From assembly GCF_004362405.1 (NCBI RefSeq), contig NZ_SNXE01000006.1, positions 1 to 64,000 on the forward strand: a stretch of DNA of 64,000 bases, in the 5' to 3' direction. Positions 51,791-62,798 of the stretch are shown piece by piece. Below the pieces are notes generated by a model. That model was not told where the DNA came from, made no database searches, and saw only the letters and a list, made by a program, of their open reading frames with translations. Positions within the stretch are counted from its first letter, which is position 1; every line of letters starts with the position of its first letter. The DNA is from Roseateles asaccharophilus (GTDB lineage Bacteria > Pseudomonadota > Gammaproteobacteria > Burkholderiales > Burkholderiaceae_C). Both the position numbers and the translations under genes were made by a program.

Positions 51791-53017
51791 TCAACGGCCG
51801 GCGCGCTTGCGGTAGTGCGCCAGGAACCGTTCGATGCGGCCCACCGCGTCCTGGAGGTCGTCGGAGTTGGGCAGGAACACGAGGCGGAAGTGATCGGGGG
51901 CGATCCAGTTGAAGCCCGTCCCCTGAACGATCAGCACCTTTTCCTCGGCCAGCAGCTCGTAGGCGAACTGCTGGTCGTCCTCGATCGGATAGATCTTGGG
52001 GTCCAGGCGGGGGAACATATACAGCGCCGCTTTGGGCTTGACCACGCTGACGCCAGGAATCTGGCTCAGCAGCTCATAGGCCAGATCGCGCTGGCGGCAC
52101 AGGCGGCCACCGGGGGCCACCAGGTCCTTGATGCTCTGGTAGCCGCCCAGGGCGGTCTGGATGGCCAGCTGCCCCGGCGTGTTGGCGCACAGGCGCATGG
52201 AGGCCAGCATATTGAGGCCGGTGATGTAGTCCTTGGCATGGCGTTTCTCGCCCGAGACGATCATCCAGCCGGCGCGGTAGCCGCAAGAGCGGTAGTTCTT
52301 AGACAGGCCGTTGAAGGTCAGGCACAGCACATCGTCGGCCAGCGAGGCAATGCTGGTGTGCACATGGCCGTCGTACAGCGTCTTGTCGTAGATCTCGTCG
52401 GCCATGATGATCAGCTGGTGCTGACGCGCGATCTCGACGATCTCCCGCAACAGGCTCTCCGGGTAGAGCGCACCCGTCGGGTTGTTGGGGTTGATGACGA
52501 CGATGGCCTTGGTGTTGGGCGTGATCTTGGACTTGATGTCGTCGATGTCCGGGAACCAGTCGCTGCTCTCGTCGCACACGTAATGCACCGGATTGCCGCC
52601 GGAGAGCGCCACCGCCGCGGTGTAGAGCGGATAGTCGGGCGCGGGCAGCAGCACCTCGTCGCCGTTGTCCAGCAGGGCGTTGAGCGCCATCACGATCAGC
52701 TCGGAGGCGCCGTTGCCCAGATAGACGTCGTCCACCGTGACGCCGCGGATGTTCTTTTCCTGGCAGTAGTGCACCACCGCCTTGCGCGGCGCGAACAGGC
52801 CCTTGGAATCCGTATAACCCGCAGCCGCCGGCAGGTTGCGTATCATGTCCTGCACGATCTCGTCCGGGGGCTCCAGGCCGAAGGCGGCGATATTGCCGAT
52901 GTTCAGCTTGATGATCTTCTGGCCCTCTTCCTCCATCTGCCGCGCCTTGTCGAGCACGGGCCCACGGATGTCGTAACAGACATTGGCCAGCTTGCTGGAC
53001 TTGGCAATGGGCTTCAA
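51791..53017 (-). CDS. alaA: Alanine-type PLP aminotransferase
   Basis: This 408-residue fold-type-I aminotransferase matches E. coli AlaA through most of its length: KSSKLANVCYDIRGPVLDKA, CDESSDWFPDIDDIKSKITP, NPNNPTGALYP, and FNGLSKNYRSCGYRAGWM with the PLP lysine. It makes alanine from pyruvate and glutamate. I set the start at TTG 53017, with AGGAG eight bases upstream; the open frame to 53191 has no family support. It directly precedes hom. Confidence 0.92.
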   Translation of the reverse strand: MKPIAKSSKLANVCYDIRGPVLDKARQMEEEGQKIIKLNIGNIAAFGLEPPDEIVQDMIRNLPAAAGYTDSKGLFAPRKAVVHYCQEKNIRGVTVDDVYLGNGASELIVMALNALLDNGDEVLLPAPDYPLYTAAVALSGGNPVHYVCDESSDWFPDIDDIKSKITPNTKAIVVINPNNPTGALYPESLLREIVEIARQHQLIIMADEIYDKTLYDGHVHTSIASLADDVLCLTFNGLSKNYRSCGYRAGWMIVSGEKRHAKDYITGLNMLASMRLCANTPGQLAIQTALGGYQSIKDLVAPGGRLCRQRDLAYELLSQIPGVSVVKPKAALYMFPRLDPKIYPIEDDQQFAYELLAEEKVLIVQGTGFNWIAPDHFRLVFLPNSDDLQDAVGRIERFLAHYRKRAGR

Positions 53018-53117
53018 GACGGACGCTCCTGATGAGGGATGAGATCGGACAAAGAAGAACCCGCGATTTAAACACAGGGTTTGCGCCGTTATCGGGCGTA
53101 ACCCGCAGCAGCACAGC

Positions 53118-53498
53118 ATGAAGTTCCAACTCGACGAGCAGCAAGGCGGCAACAGCATTTCGCGCCAGGAAGGCCAGAAGGTCTGGGTCAACGGTCAGGT
53201 TCACCAGCGCAGCCTGCTTGTGCCCTGGCGCGGCGAGGTCCAGGCATGGGATGCGGCGCGCTTCGAGGATCTCGGCGAGGCCCACTTCGAGCGCATCCTG
53301 GCGCTCAAACCCGAGCTGGTGGTGTTTGGCAGCGGAGCCCGGCTGCGATTTCTGCGCCCGGCCATCTATCGCTGTCTGATTGACGCGCGCATCGGCGTGG
53401 AAACCATGGACATGGCGGCCGCCTGCCGCACCTACAACGTGCTGGCCAGCGAGGGCCGCAGCGTGCTGGCGGCCCTGCTGATCGAGGCGCAGGGCTGA
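53118..53498 (+). CDS. Mth938-like domain protein (NDUFAF3/DUF498)
   Basis: The 126-residue protein belongs to the Mth938 fold family related to the mitochondrial complex I assembly factor NDUFAF3. Characteristic phrases are PELVVFGSGARLRFLRP and GVETMDMAAACRTYNVLASEGR. It has no known enzyme activity in bacteria. It diverges from alaA and precedes bcp. Confidence 0.88.
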   Translation: MKFQLDEQQGGNSISRQEGQKVWVNGQVHQRSLLVPWRGEVQAWDAARFEDLGEAHFERILALKPELVVFGSGARLRFLRPAIYRCLIDARIGVETMDMAAACRTYNVLASEGRSVLAALLIEAQG

Positions 53499-53559
53499 GC
53501 TGACACCGCACTCGCCAGACCTCGGGCCCGGCCGGGCGGGTGGGGCTTGCCGTTCACCG

Positions 53560-53565
53560 TATAAT
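53560..53565 (+). promoter_or_regulatory. -10 box of the bcp promoter
   Basis: A perfect TATAAT lies 43 bases before the bcp start. No good -35 box is seen at the right distance, so an activator may help. Confidence 0.55.
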
Positions 53566-53608
53566 TAGCGGCTATGCCCTTTCGGGCACACTCACTACAG
53601 AACGCCTC

Positions 53609-54088
53609 ATGACGCCAGCGCTCAACAAACCCCTCCCGGAAATTGAAGCTCTTGCCACCGGCGGCGTGAAGTTCACGCCGAATGCCTTCCTGGGTCAGGC
53701 CGTGGTGCTGTACTTCTACCCGAAGGACAACACCCCGGGCTGCACGACCGAAGCCATGCAGTTCCGTGACCGCCACAAAGACTTTGTCAAGGCCGGCGCC
53801 GTGGTGCTGGGCGTGTCGCGCGACAACATGGTCTCGCACGACAAGTTCAAGCAGAACCTGGAGCTGCCCTTCGAGCTGATCGCCGACACGGAAGAGAAGC
53901 TCTGCCACATGTTCGGCGTGGTGAAGAACAAGATCATGTACGGCAAGAAGGTCAAGGGCATCGAGCGCTCCACCTTCCTGATCGACGCCCAGGGCATCCT
54001 GCGCGAAGAGTGGCGCGGCATCAAGGTCGCCGGCCATGTGGACGAGGTCCTCAAGGCCGTCAAGTCGCTCAAGAAGGACGCGGCCTAA
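53609..54088 (+). CDS. bcp: Peroxiredoxin, Bcp/PrxQ family
   Basis: The 159-residue peroxiredoxin reduces peroxides. The peroxidatic Cys45 is in NTPGCTTEAMQFRD. The cysteine five residues later, present in E. coli Bcp, is missing (Met50); the only other one is Cys99 in EEKLCHMFGV, a candidate resolving Cys as in the alpha-3 type of PrxQ. Only the ATG at 53609 gives the normal N-terminus. Tandem terminators follow. Confidence 0.93.
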   Translation: MTPALNKPLPEIEALATGGVKFTPNAFLGQAVVLYFYPKDNTPGCTTEAMQFRDRHKDFVKAGAVVLGVSRDNMVSHDKFKQNLELPFELIADTEEKLCHMFGVVKNKIMYGKKVKGIERSTFLIDAQGILREEWRGIKVAGHVDEVLKAVKSLKKDAA

Positions 54089-54120
54089 TCCCAGCGACAT
54101 CAGTTCGCCAGTATCCCCGC

Positions 54121-54158
54121 AAAGCCGGTGCAGCCCCAGGGCCTCACCGGCTTTGTTG
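54121..54158 (+). terminator. Terminator-like hairpin after bcp
   Basis: AAAGCCGGTG pairs with CACCGGCTTT over ten base pairs with a 14-base loop, followed by GTTG; the T tract is short. Confidence 0.7.
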
Positions 54159-54244
54159 CATGGGCGCAGCGCCGCACGCGGTGTCACCCCCGCTGTGCAT
54201 AATCGAGCCCATGCCCTGGTGCTCCCCTGCCTCCCAACGCGATG

Positions 54245-54280
54245 AAAGCCGTGCAGCACGCTGCGCGGCTTTTTGCTTTT
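54245..54280 (+). terminator. Strong second terminator before phoH
   Basis: AAAGCCG-T-GCAGC pairs with GCTGC-G-CGGCTTT around a two-base gap and is followed by TTGCTTTT. Two terminators between bcp and phoH separate the two transcripts. Confidence 0.8.
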
Positions 54281-54348
54281 GGAGCGCGGCCACCTATCTT
54301 TTGCCTTTGAACCCCGGGCCCTGAGTTCCAGGTCCTGCCTGCCATCAC

Positions 54349-56091
54349 ATGCCACTGCCCAAGCCCCCGACCAAGCGCGCCAGCCTCCTCGAGCCCTCCG
54401 CCTTTGCCGCCACGCTGGCGGTGAGCAAGCCCGCCCCGGCCCCAAGTCCGGCCGGCAAAGCCAGTCCCAAGACCGCGAGCAAGCGCGCCGCTGCGGCGCT
54501 ACCGCCCGCACTGCCGCCGGTCGCCAGCGCCGCGCCCGCCGCGCAGCCCTCGGCTCGCAAGCCCGTCAGCGCACCGGCCCCGGCGGCACGGGCGCAGACC
54601 GTGGCCAACCCGGCTCAGCCCCCGGCACCGACCAGCCCTCAGCCCAAGCCCGCGGCCAAGAGCAAGCCGGCCTCCAAGGCCCGCAGCGCCAGCAAGCCCA
54701 AGCTCTTCGTGCTGGACACCAATGTGCTGATGCACGACCCGATGTCGCTGTTCCGCTTCGAGGAGCACGACATCTACCTGCCCATGATCACGCTCGAAGA
54801 GCTGGACGGGCACAAGAAGGGCATGACCGAGGTCGCGCGCAATGTGCGCCAGGTCAGCCGCGACCTGGACGCCCTGGCCGCCAGCCTGCAGCAGCACACC
54901 CTGGAAGAGATGGCCCAGGGCCTGCCGCTGGACGGCACCGGCCACCGCGAGGCCGGCGGCAAGCTCTTCTTCCAGACCCAGCTGCTGGACACCCCCCTGC
55001 CCCAGGGCCTGCCCCAGGGCAAGGCGGACAACCAGATCCTGGGCGTGGTGCAGGCGCTCAAGACGCAGCAGCCGGACCGCGAAGTCGTGCTGGTGTCCAA
55101 GGACATCAATATGCGCATCAAGGCCCGCGCCCTGGGCCTGGCTGCCGAGGACTACCGCAACGACAAGACGCTGGAGGATTCGGACCTGCTCTACACCGGC
55201 GTGCAGGCCCTGCCCGCCGACTTCTGGGAGCGCCATGGCAAGACCATGGAGAGCTGGCAGCAAGGCGGCCTGACCTACTACCGCATCAGCGGTCCCCTGG
55301 TGCCTTCGCTGCTGGTCAATGAGTTCGTCTATCTGGAGGCGCCGGGCGCCGCACCGCTCTACGCCAAGGTCACCGAGATCACCGGCAAGACCGCGGTGCT
55401 GCGCACGCTCAAGGACTACGGCCACCAGAAGAACGCCGTCTGGGGCGTGACCGCGCGCAACCGCGAGCAGAACTTCGCCTTGAATCTGCTGATGGACCCG
55501 GACTGCGACTTCATCACCCTGACCGGCACGGCCGGCACCGGCAAGACCTTGATGACCCTGGCCGCGGGCCTCTCCCAGGTGCTGGATGAGCGCCGTTACA
55601 GCGAGATCATCGTCACCCGCGTCACCGTGCCGGTGGGCGAGGACATCGGTTTCCTGCCCGGCACCGAGGAAGAGAAGATGAGCCCCTGGATGGGCGCCCT
55701 GGACGACAACCTGGAAGTGCTGGCCCGCGGCGACTCCAGCGCCGGCGAATGGGGTCGCGCCGCCACCAACGACCTGGTGCGCAGCAAGATCAAGATCAAG
55801 AGCCTGAACTTCATGCGCGGGCGCACCTTCCTGAACAAGTTCGTCATCATCGACGAGGCGCAGAACCTGACGCCCAAACAGATGAAGACCCTGATCACCC
55901 GCGCCGGCCCCGGCACCAAGATCGTCTGCCTGGGCAACCTCGCCCAGATTGACACGCCCTACCTCACCGAGGGCAGCTCGGGCCTGACCTTCGCGGTGGA
56001 CCGCTTCAAGGGCTGGGCCCACAGCGGCCACATCACCCTGGCCCGCGGCGAGCGCTCGCGCCTGGCCGACTTCGCCTCGGAAGTGCTGTGA
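54349..56091 (+). CDS. PIN domain-PhoH ATPase fusion
   Basis: This 580-residue protein has a PIN-type nuclease domain from about residue 118 (LFVLDTNVLMHDP) to 290 and a PhoH-type P-loop ATPase from about 370 (Walker A TGTAGTGKT near 392, Walker B FVIIDEAQNLTP). PIN-PhoH proteins act as RNA helicase-nucleases. The first 115 residues are an unusual Ala/Pro/Lys-rich low-complexity extension that looks disordered. The ribosome site is weak. The HAD gene follows after 10 bp. Confidence 0.92.
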   Translation: MPLPKPPTKRASLLEPSAFAATLAVSKPAPAPSPAGKASPKTASKRAAAALPPALPPVASAAPAAQPSARKPVSAPAPAARAQTVANPAQPPAPTSPQPKPAAKSKPASKARSASKPKLFVLDTNVLMHDPMSLFRFEEHDIYLPMITLEELDGHKKGMTEVARNVRQVSRDLDALAASLQQHTLEEMAQGLPLDGTGHREAGGKLFFQTQLLDTPLPQGLPQGKADNQILGVVQALKTQQPDREVVLVSKDINMRIKARALGLAAEDYRNDKTLEDSDLLYTGVQALPADFWERHGKTMESWQQGGLTYYRISGPLVPSLLVNEFVYLEAPGAAPLYAKVTEITGKTAVLRTLKDYGHQKNAVWGVTARNREQNFALNLLMDPDCDFITLTGTAGTGKTLMTLAAGLSQVLDERRYSEIIVTRVTVPVGEDIGFLPGTEEEKMSPWMGALDDNLEVLARGDSSAGEWGRAATNDLVRSKIKIKSLNFMRGRTFLNKFVIIDEAQNLTPKQMKTLITRAGPGTKIVCLGNLAQIDTPYLTEGSSGLTFAVDRFKGWAHSGHITLARGERSRLADFASEVL

Positions 56092-56101
56092 GTCCTGCGG
56101 C

Positions 56102-56944
56102 GTGAGTCTCTACGTCAGTGATCTGGACGGCACCCTGCTGGACCGCAGCGGCCAGCTCTCCAGCGCCACGCGGGCGGGCCTGGCCCGCCTGCTGGATGAG
56201 GGCCTGGTCTTCACGGTGGCCAGCGCCCGCCACGTGGTGTCCATCCAGCGCCTGCTGGAGGGCCTGCCGCTGCGCCTGCCGGTGATCTCCTCCAACGGCG
56301 CCTACCTCAGCGATATGGCCAGCGCCCGCCACGAACTGGTGCATGCCATGGCGCCTGAGCTGGGCCAGGCCCTGCTCGCCCTGGTGCGGCGCCACGGGCT
56401 CACGCCCTTTTGCGCCACCCATGGCCCCAAGGGCGACCAGCTCTTCTGGCAGAGCACGCACAACGCCGGCCAGCAGGCCTTTGTGGACGAGCGCATCAAG
56501 AATGGCGATCCGCGTCTGCGCCAGACACCGCGCCTGGAGCAGGAGCTGCGCGACCCGCTCGTCACCCTGGTGGTGGTGGATCGGCACGCGCCCCTGGAAG
56601 CCCTGCAGGCCGAGATCGAGGCCTTGTGTGGCGAGGCGGTGCAGACCCATCTGAACGAAGACCTCTACCTGCCCGAATGGCCCTGGCTCACCGTGCACGA
56701 CCGGCGCGCCACCAAGGACCAGGCCATCCACACCCTGGCCCAGCGCTACGGACTGGCCGAGCGCGAGATCGTGGTCTTTGGCGACCATATCAACGATGTG
56801 TCCATGATGCGGGCCGCGCACCGCGGCATTGCCATGGGCAATGCCATCGAGGCGGTCAAGCAGGCGGCGCGCCAGGTGATCGGCCCCAATCACGAGGACA
56901 GCGTGCTGCGCTTTCTGGAGAGCGACTGGCGCCGCGGCGCCTGA
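56102..56944 (+). CDS. Cof-type HAD phosphatase
   Basis: The 280-residue phosphatase has HAD motif I YVSDLDGTLLD, motif II-type ISSNGAY, and motif IV GDHINDVSMM. Cof-type enzymes dephosphorylate sugar phosphates or nucleotides; specificity is unknown. It starts with GTG and is probably co-transcribed with phoH. Confidence 0.9.
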   Translation: MSLYVSDLDGTLLDRSGQLSSATRAGLARLLDEGLVFTVASARHVVSIQRLLEGLPLRLPVISSNGAYLSDMASARHELVHAMAPELGQALLALVRRHGLTPFCATHGPKGDQLFWQSTHNAGQQAFVDERIKNGDPRLRQTPRLEQELRDPLVTLVVVDRHAPLEALQAEIEALCGEAVQTHLNEDLYLPEWPWLTVHDRRATKDQAIHTLAQRYGLAEREIVVFGDHINDVSMMRAAHRGIAMGNAIEAVKQAARQVIGPNHEDSVLRFLESDWRRGA

Positions 56945-56960
56945 GCCCGGGTCTGGACCT

Positions 56961-58406
56961 TCAGTCCTGCAGACTCTCGCCGGCCTCGGCCGAGCCCTCG
57001 TGCGCACGCAGCTGCGCAAAGATGAAGGCCGCCAGCGCAGCCATCACGCCGATGGCCAGATAGGTGCCGCGAAAGGCCGACATCAGGGGCACGCCCGCCT
57101 GGTGCCCCGGCCCCACCCCGACACCGCCCGAGAACAGCAGCAGCAGCGCGCTGGAGGTGGCCACGCCCAGGCTCATGGAGAGCTGCATCACCACCGAGAG
57201 CAGGCTGTTGCCGCTGCTGGCGGTGCGCGCGTCCAGCTCACCCAGCGTCAGGGTGTTCATGGCCGTGAACTGCAGGCTGTTGACCATGCCGAACAAGGCC
57301 AGGTGCAGGGCCAGGGCCCAGACCGGACCGCCGACCGGCACCAGGGCGAAGCTGGCGATCATGGCGCCCAGCAGCACGGTGTTGAGCACCAGCACGCGGC
57401 GGTAGCCCCAGGCGCGGATCAGGCGTATGGCCACGGTCTTGCTGGCCATGGCCCCGGCCACCGTGGGCACCATCATCAGACCCGCCGCGCTAGGCGAGTA
57501 GCCCAGACCCAGCTGCAGAAAGAGCGGGGTGAGAAAAGGCGTGGCCCCGCTGCCCAGGCGGGCGAAGACATTGCCGATCAGGCCGATGCGGTAGGTCGGG
57601 ATGCTGAACAGCGCGCGCTCGAACAGAGGCTCGGGCGTGCGCGCCGCATGTAGCCAGTACGCCATCATGCAGGCCAGACCCGCCACCAGCATCACCAGGC
57701 CGATGGCCGTGCCGATCACATGCTCGCCCAGCCCCTGCAGAGCCAGGGACAGCAGCACCAGGCCGGCGCTGAAAAGCGCAAAGCCGCTGCCGTCGAAACG
57801 CCGCGGCGCGCTGGAGCGCAGCTGGGGCATGTAGCGAAGGCTGGCCAGCACGCCCAGCAGACCCACGGGCAGATTGATCAGGAAGATCCAGTGCCAGCTG
57901 ACGTACTCGGTCAGAAAGCCGCCCAGGGCCGGTCCCACCAAGGGCCCCACCAAGCCCGGCAGGGCGATGAAGGTCATCACCGGCAGGAACTCATCTTTGG
58001 GAAAGGCGCGCAGCACCGTGAGCCGCCCCACCGGCACCAGCAGAGCCCCGCCCACGCCCTGCAGCACCCGGGCCGCCACCAGGGCGGGCAGCGAAGGCGA
58101 GAGCGCGCAGGCCAGGGAGCCGCCGCTGAACAGGGCGATGGCCCACAGGAAGACGGTGCGTGTGCCGAAGCGGTCGGCCAGCCAGCCCGAAGCCGGGATC
58201 AGCATGGCCACGGTCAGCAGGTAGGCCACGATGGCCGACTGCATGCGCAGCGGGTCCACCCCCAGGTCCCGCGCCATGCCCGGCAAGGCGGTGTTCAGGA
58301 TGGTGACATCCAGGGTCTGCATGAAGAAGGCCAGGGCCACCACCCAGGGCAGGTAGCGGCGCGTGGCAGCGTCGAGCTCGGGGCGCTCGGAGTCGGTCTG
58401 GGACAT
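56961..58406 (-). CDS. mdtD: DHA2-family multidrug exporter (MdtD-like)
   Basis: The 481-residue inner-membrane protein has about fourteen hydrophobic segments. It shows the DHA2 opening FMQTLDVTILNTALPGMARDL and the loop motif GWLADRFGTRTV. It most resembles MdtD-type drug:H+ antiporters; the substrate is not known. It converges with the HAD gene. Confidence 0.87.
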   Translation of the reverse strand: MSQTDSERPELDAATRRYLPWVVALAFFMQTLDVTILNTALPGMARDLGVDPLRMQSAIVAYLLTVAMLIPASGWLADRFGTRTVFLWAIALFSGGSLACALSPSLPALVAARVLQGVGGALLVPVGRLTVLRAFPKDEFLPVMTFIALPGLVGPLVGPALGGFLTEYVSWHWIFLINLPVGLLGVLASLRYMPQLRSSAPRRFDGSGFALFSAGLVLLSLALQGLGEHVIGTAIGLVMLVAGLACMMAYWLHAARTPEPLFERALFSIPTYRIGLIGNVFARLGSGATPFLTPLFLQLGLGYSPSAAGLMMVPTVAGAMASKTVAIRLIRAWGYRRVLVLNTVLLGAMIASFALVPVGGPVWALALHLALFGMVNSLQFTAMNTLTLGELDARTASSGNSLLSVVMQLSMSLGVATSSALLLLFSGGVGVGPGHQAGVPLMSAFRGTYLAIGVMAALAAFIFAQLRAHEGSAEAGESLQD

Positions 58407-58442
58407 GGCGCAAGTATCGCGTTCGCTCCCGGGCTCGCCCAG

Positions 58443-58474
58443 AAAAAAGCCCGCCGGGCCGGGGCCGGACGGGC
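58443..58474 (-). terminator. Terminator after the M3 peptidase gene
   Basis: On the minus strand a GC-rich hairpin (GCCCG arm with two mismatches, pairing with CGGGC) is followed by TTTTTT. It lies between the M3 peptidase and mdtD. Confidence 0.75.
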
Positions 58475-58498
58475 GCTATGCGCAGGCTCCAGACAGGC

Positions 58499-60487
58499 TC
58501 AGGGCTTGCGCAGTTCCTCGAAGAAGGCCTTGGAGTTGCTGTCGCGCTGCAGGAACTCACGCACCAGCTCCGGCGCGGGCTTCTGGCCGCCATTGCCCAG
58601 CACGATGTCACGGTAGCGCTTGCCCACCTCGGGGTTCAGCTTGTTGCCATTCTGAAAGGCCGTACGCAGATCCATGGCCAGCACCAGGCTCCAGAGATAG
58701 CCGTAGTAGCCGGCGCCATAGCCGCCCGCAATATGCGCAAATCCTGCCGGGAACATGGTGCCCGGCACATGGCCCAGGGGCGTGGCGCCTTCCATGCGGG
58801 CCCACAGCGGCAGGGCCTGCTGGGGCTCGCTGCCATAGAGGGCCAGGTCATAGCTGGCATACAGGTGCTGACGGCCATAGAAGCTGCCCTTGGCAAAGCC
58901 CTTGGCGGCCACGGCCTGATCGATCAGGGCGTCGGGTACCGGCTTGCAGCCGGGGCAGACCTCCTGCATCAGCTTGAGCACCTGCTTGTCATAGACCCAG
59001 TCTTCCAGCATCTGCGAGGGGGCCTCGACGAAGTCATGCATCACCGAGGTGCCGCCCTGCGCCGCGTAACGGGTGGCCGAGAGGTTGTTGTGCACCGCAT
59101 GGCCCAGCTCATGCAGCAGGGTTTCCATCTCGTCCAGGGTCAGGCCTTGACGGTCGAAGTTGACCACCAGGGCCGCCGTGGGCGTGCGCTGGATGCGGGT
59201 GGCGCTGCTGCGCAGCGGCCAGACCGCGGCGTGGTTGTACTTGCCCTCGCGCGGATACAGGTCCACATAGAGCATGCCCAGGCTCTTGCCGCTGGCCACA
59301 TCGCTCACCGCGTAGGCCAGAACCTCGGCATGCCAGGTCTTCACCTTCACCGGGGTGTAGCGCACGCCCATCATCTTCTCGATCACACGCAGGGTGAAAG
59401 CCAGGCTTTCCTGCGGCGGGAAGTACTGACGGAAGGCCTCCTGATCGACGCTGAAACGCTGCTTGCGGATGCGCTCGGTGTAGAAGCTGGCATCCCAGCG
59501 CTGCACCGTGACCGCCTCGGGCGCCAGCCCCAGATGCTCGGCCTTGGCCTGGCGCAGGGCTTGCACATCGCTGCGCTCGCCCTCCACCACCGCACTCTTC
59601 ACATCGTCCAGGAAGCGTTGGGCGGTGGCGCCGTCCTTGGCCATGCGGCGACGCAGATTGAAGTCGGCGTAGTTGCTGAAGCCAAACAGCCCGGCGTACT
59701 CGCGCCGCTTGGCGGCGATTTGGTCGAGCAGCTGCAGATTGGCCTCGCCCCCCTCGTTCACCTTGGCGCGCCACATGCGCTCGCGCGTGGTCTCCAGCTC
59801 CGCGCTCTGCATCACGGGCACATAGCTGGGATAGTCCACCCCCAGCACCACACGCCCTTGCTCATCACGCGGCGCCTTCTCCCATACCGCAGCGGGCACA
59901 CCCTTGAGTTCCGCCTCGGCAAATGCCAGCTTGATGCCGGCATCACGGATGTTCTTGTCGAACTGCTGGTTCAGCTCGGTCAGCTGATCCGACAGCTGCT
60001 TGGCGCGCTGGCGCTGCTTCGGCGGCAAGGCCACACCCCCATCCTCGAAGGCGGCCAGGGCGGCAATCACCAGCTCGCGGTCGATGGCGTCGGCCGTGGG
60101 CGCCCGCTTGAGCGCCTTGTAGAGCTTCTCGTTCTGGCTGAAGCTGGACGAGAAATCCGCCCAGCGCAAGGAGCAGGCCTGCGCGGCCTCGCGCACCGCC
60201 TTGCTCGGATGCACATGCAGCATGAAGTCCAGGGGGTACTGGGTGTCTTCCTGGAAGGCATAGAAGTCATCGAAGGCCGCCAACCAAGAGGCATCGACCT
60301 TGCGCCGCTCCAGCGCCTTCAGGCGCTGCTGCGCGGCCAGCAAGCCCTTGTCGCAGGCGGCCTTGACGGCCGGGGCGCTCTGGTAGATCGGGAGGGCTGC
60401 CGGGGCCGGCCCACGTGCCAGGGCCTGTGACGCGCCCAGTGCCACCAGGCCGCCCAGCAGCAAGCGGCCATGCATCTTCATCTTCAT
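58499..60487 (-). CDS. Secreted M3-family metallopeptidase (thimet/Dcp-like)
   Basis: The product is 662 residues, the usual size of the M3 oligopeptidases. It has HELGHAVHN, the zinc-binding motif, and the downstream Glu in DFVEAPSQMLEDW. Unlike cytoplasmic PrlC or Dcp it has an N-terminal signal peptide (MKMKMHGRLLLGGLVALGASQALA), so it should work in the periplasm on peptides. The start at 60487 has AAGGAG nine bases upstream; the frame to 60580 is not family-like. A terminator follows. Confidence 0.9.
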   Translation of the reverse strand: MKMKMHGRLLLGGLVALGASQALARGPAPAALPIYQSAPAVKAACDKGLLAAQQRLKALERRKVDASWLAAFDDFYAFQEDTQYPLDFMLHVHPSKAVREAAQACSLRWADFSSSFSQNEKLYKALKRAPTADAIDRELVIAALAAFEDGGVALPPKQRQRAKQLSDQLTELNQQFDKNIRDAGIKLAFAEAELKGVPAAVWEKAPRDEQGRVVLGVDYPSYVPVMQSAELETTRERMWRAKVNEGGEANLQLLDQIAAKRREYAGLFGFSNYADFNLRRRMAKDGATAQRFLDDVKSAVVEGERSDVQALRQAKAEHLGLAPEAVTVQRWDASFYTERIRKQRFSVDQEAFRQYFPPQESLAFTLRVIEKMMGVRYTPVKVKTWHAEVLAYAVSDVASGKSLGMLYVDLYPREGKYNHAAVWPLRSSATRIQRTPTAALVVNFDRQGLTLDEMETLLHELGHAVHNNLSATRYAAQGGTSVMHDFVEAPSQMLEDWVYDKQVLKLMQEVCPGCKPVPDALIDQAVAAKGFAKGSFYGRQHLYASYDLALYGSEPQQALPLWARMEGATPLGHVPGTMFPAGFAHIAGGYGAGYYGYLWSLVLAMDLRTAFQNGNKLNPEVGKRYRDIVLGNGGQKPAPELVREFLQRDSNSKAFFEELRKP

Positions 60488-60607
60488 GCTCTTATGCTCC
60501 TTGCCGCAAGGCTGCGGCACGCGCGGCGATTGTGCCGCCGGGCCGAGGGCAGGCACGCCCGCCTTGCGACGGACGGCCAAAGCAAGGGAGCGAAGTGCGG
60601 CGACGCC

Positions 60608-62503
<1,896 letters not shown>

Positions 62504-62754
62504 CGCACTGTCTCCTGAAGCATCTCGTAGTGGCACGCGGGTTACGGCTCGGTTTCATATTTCAGGCAGATGCACTGACTGCAGCCTGACCCGCTCGCGA
62601 CATTCTTCACGCTGCCCTGATGACTTGAAACATCTTTGCGCAGGCTCAAGCCCCTGCAGGGGCGGCTTCGGCCCCCTCCTGTGTTCAAATTCGGGTTTGT
62701 ACTGAATTTTCACGAGAGGCCCGGGGACTTACCCGCAGGGCCCACCCATATCGC

Positions 62755-62784
62755 TTGACCGTCTGCAACGCCCCCGCCTAAGCT
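62755..62784 (+). promoter_or_regulatory. Candidate sigma-70 promoter of the NlpC/P60 gene
   Basis: TTGACC and TAAGCT are separated by 18 bases, ending 14 bases before the ATG at 62799. The leader would be very short. Confidence 0.45.
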
Positions 62785-62798
62785 GCGCGCCGACCACC

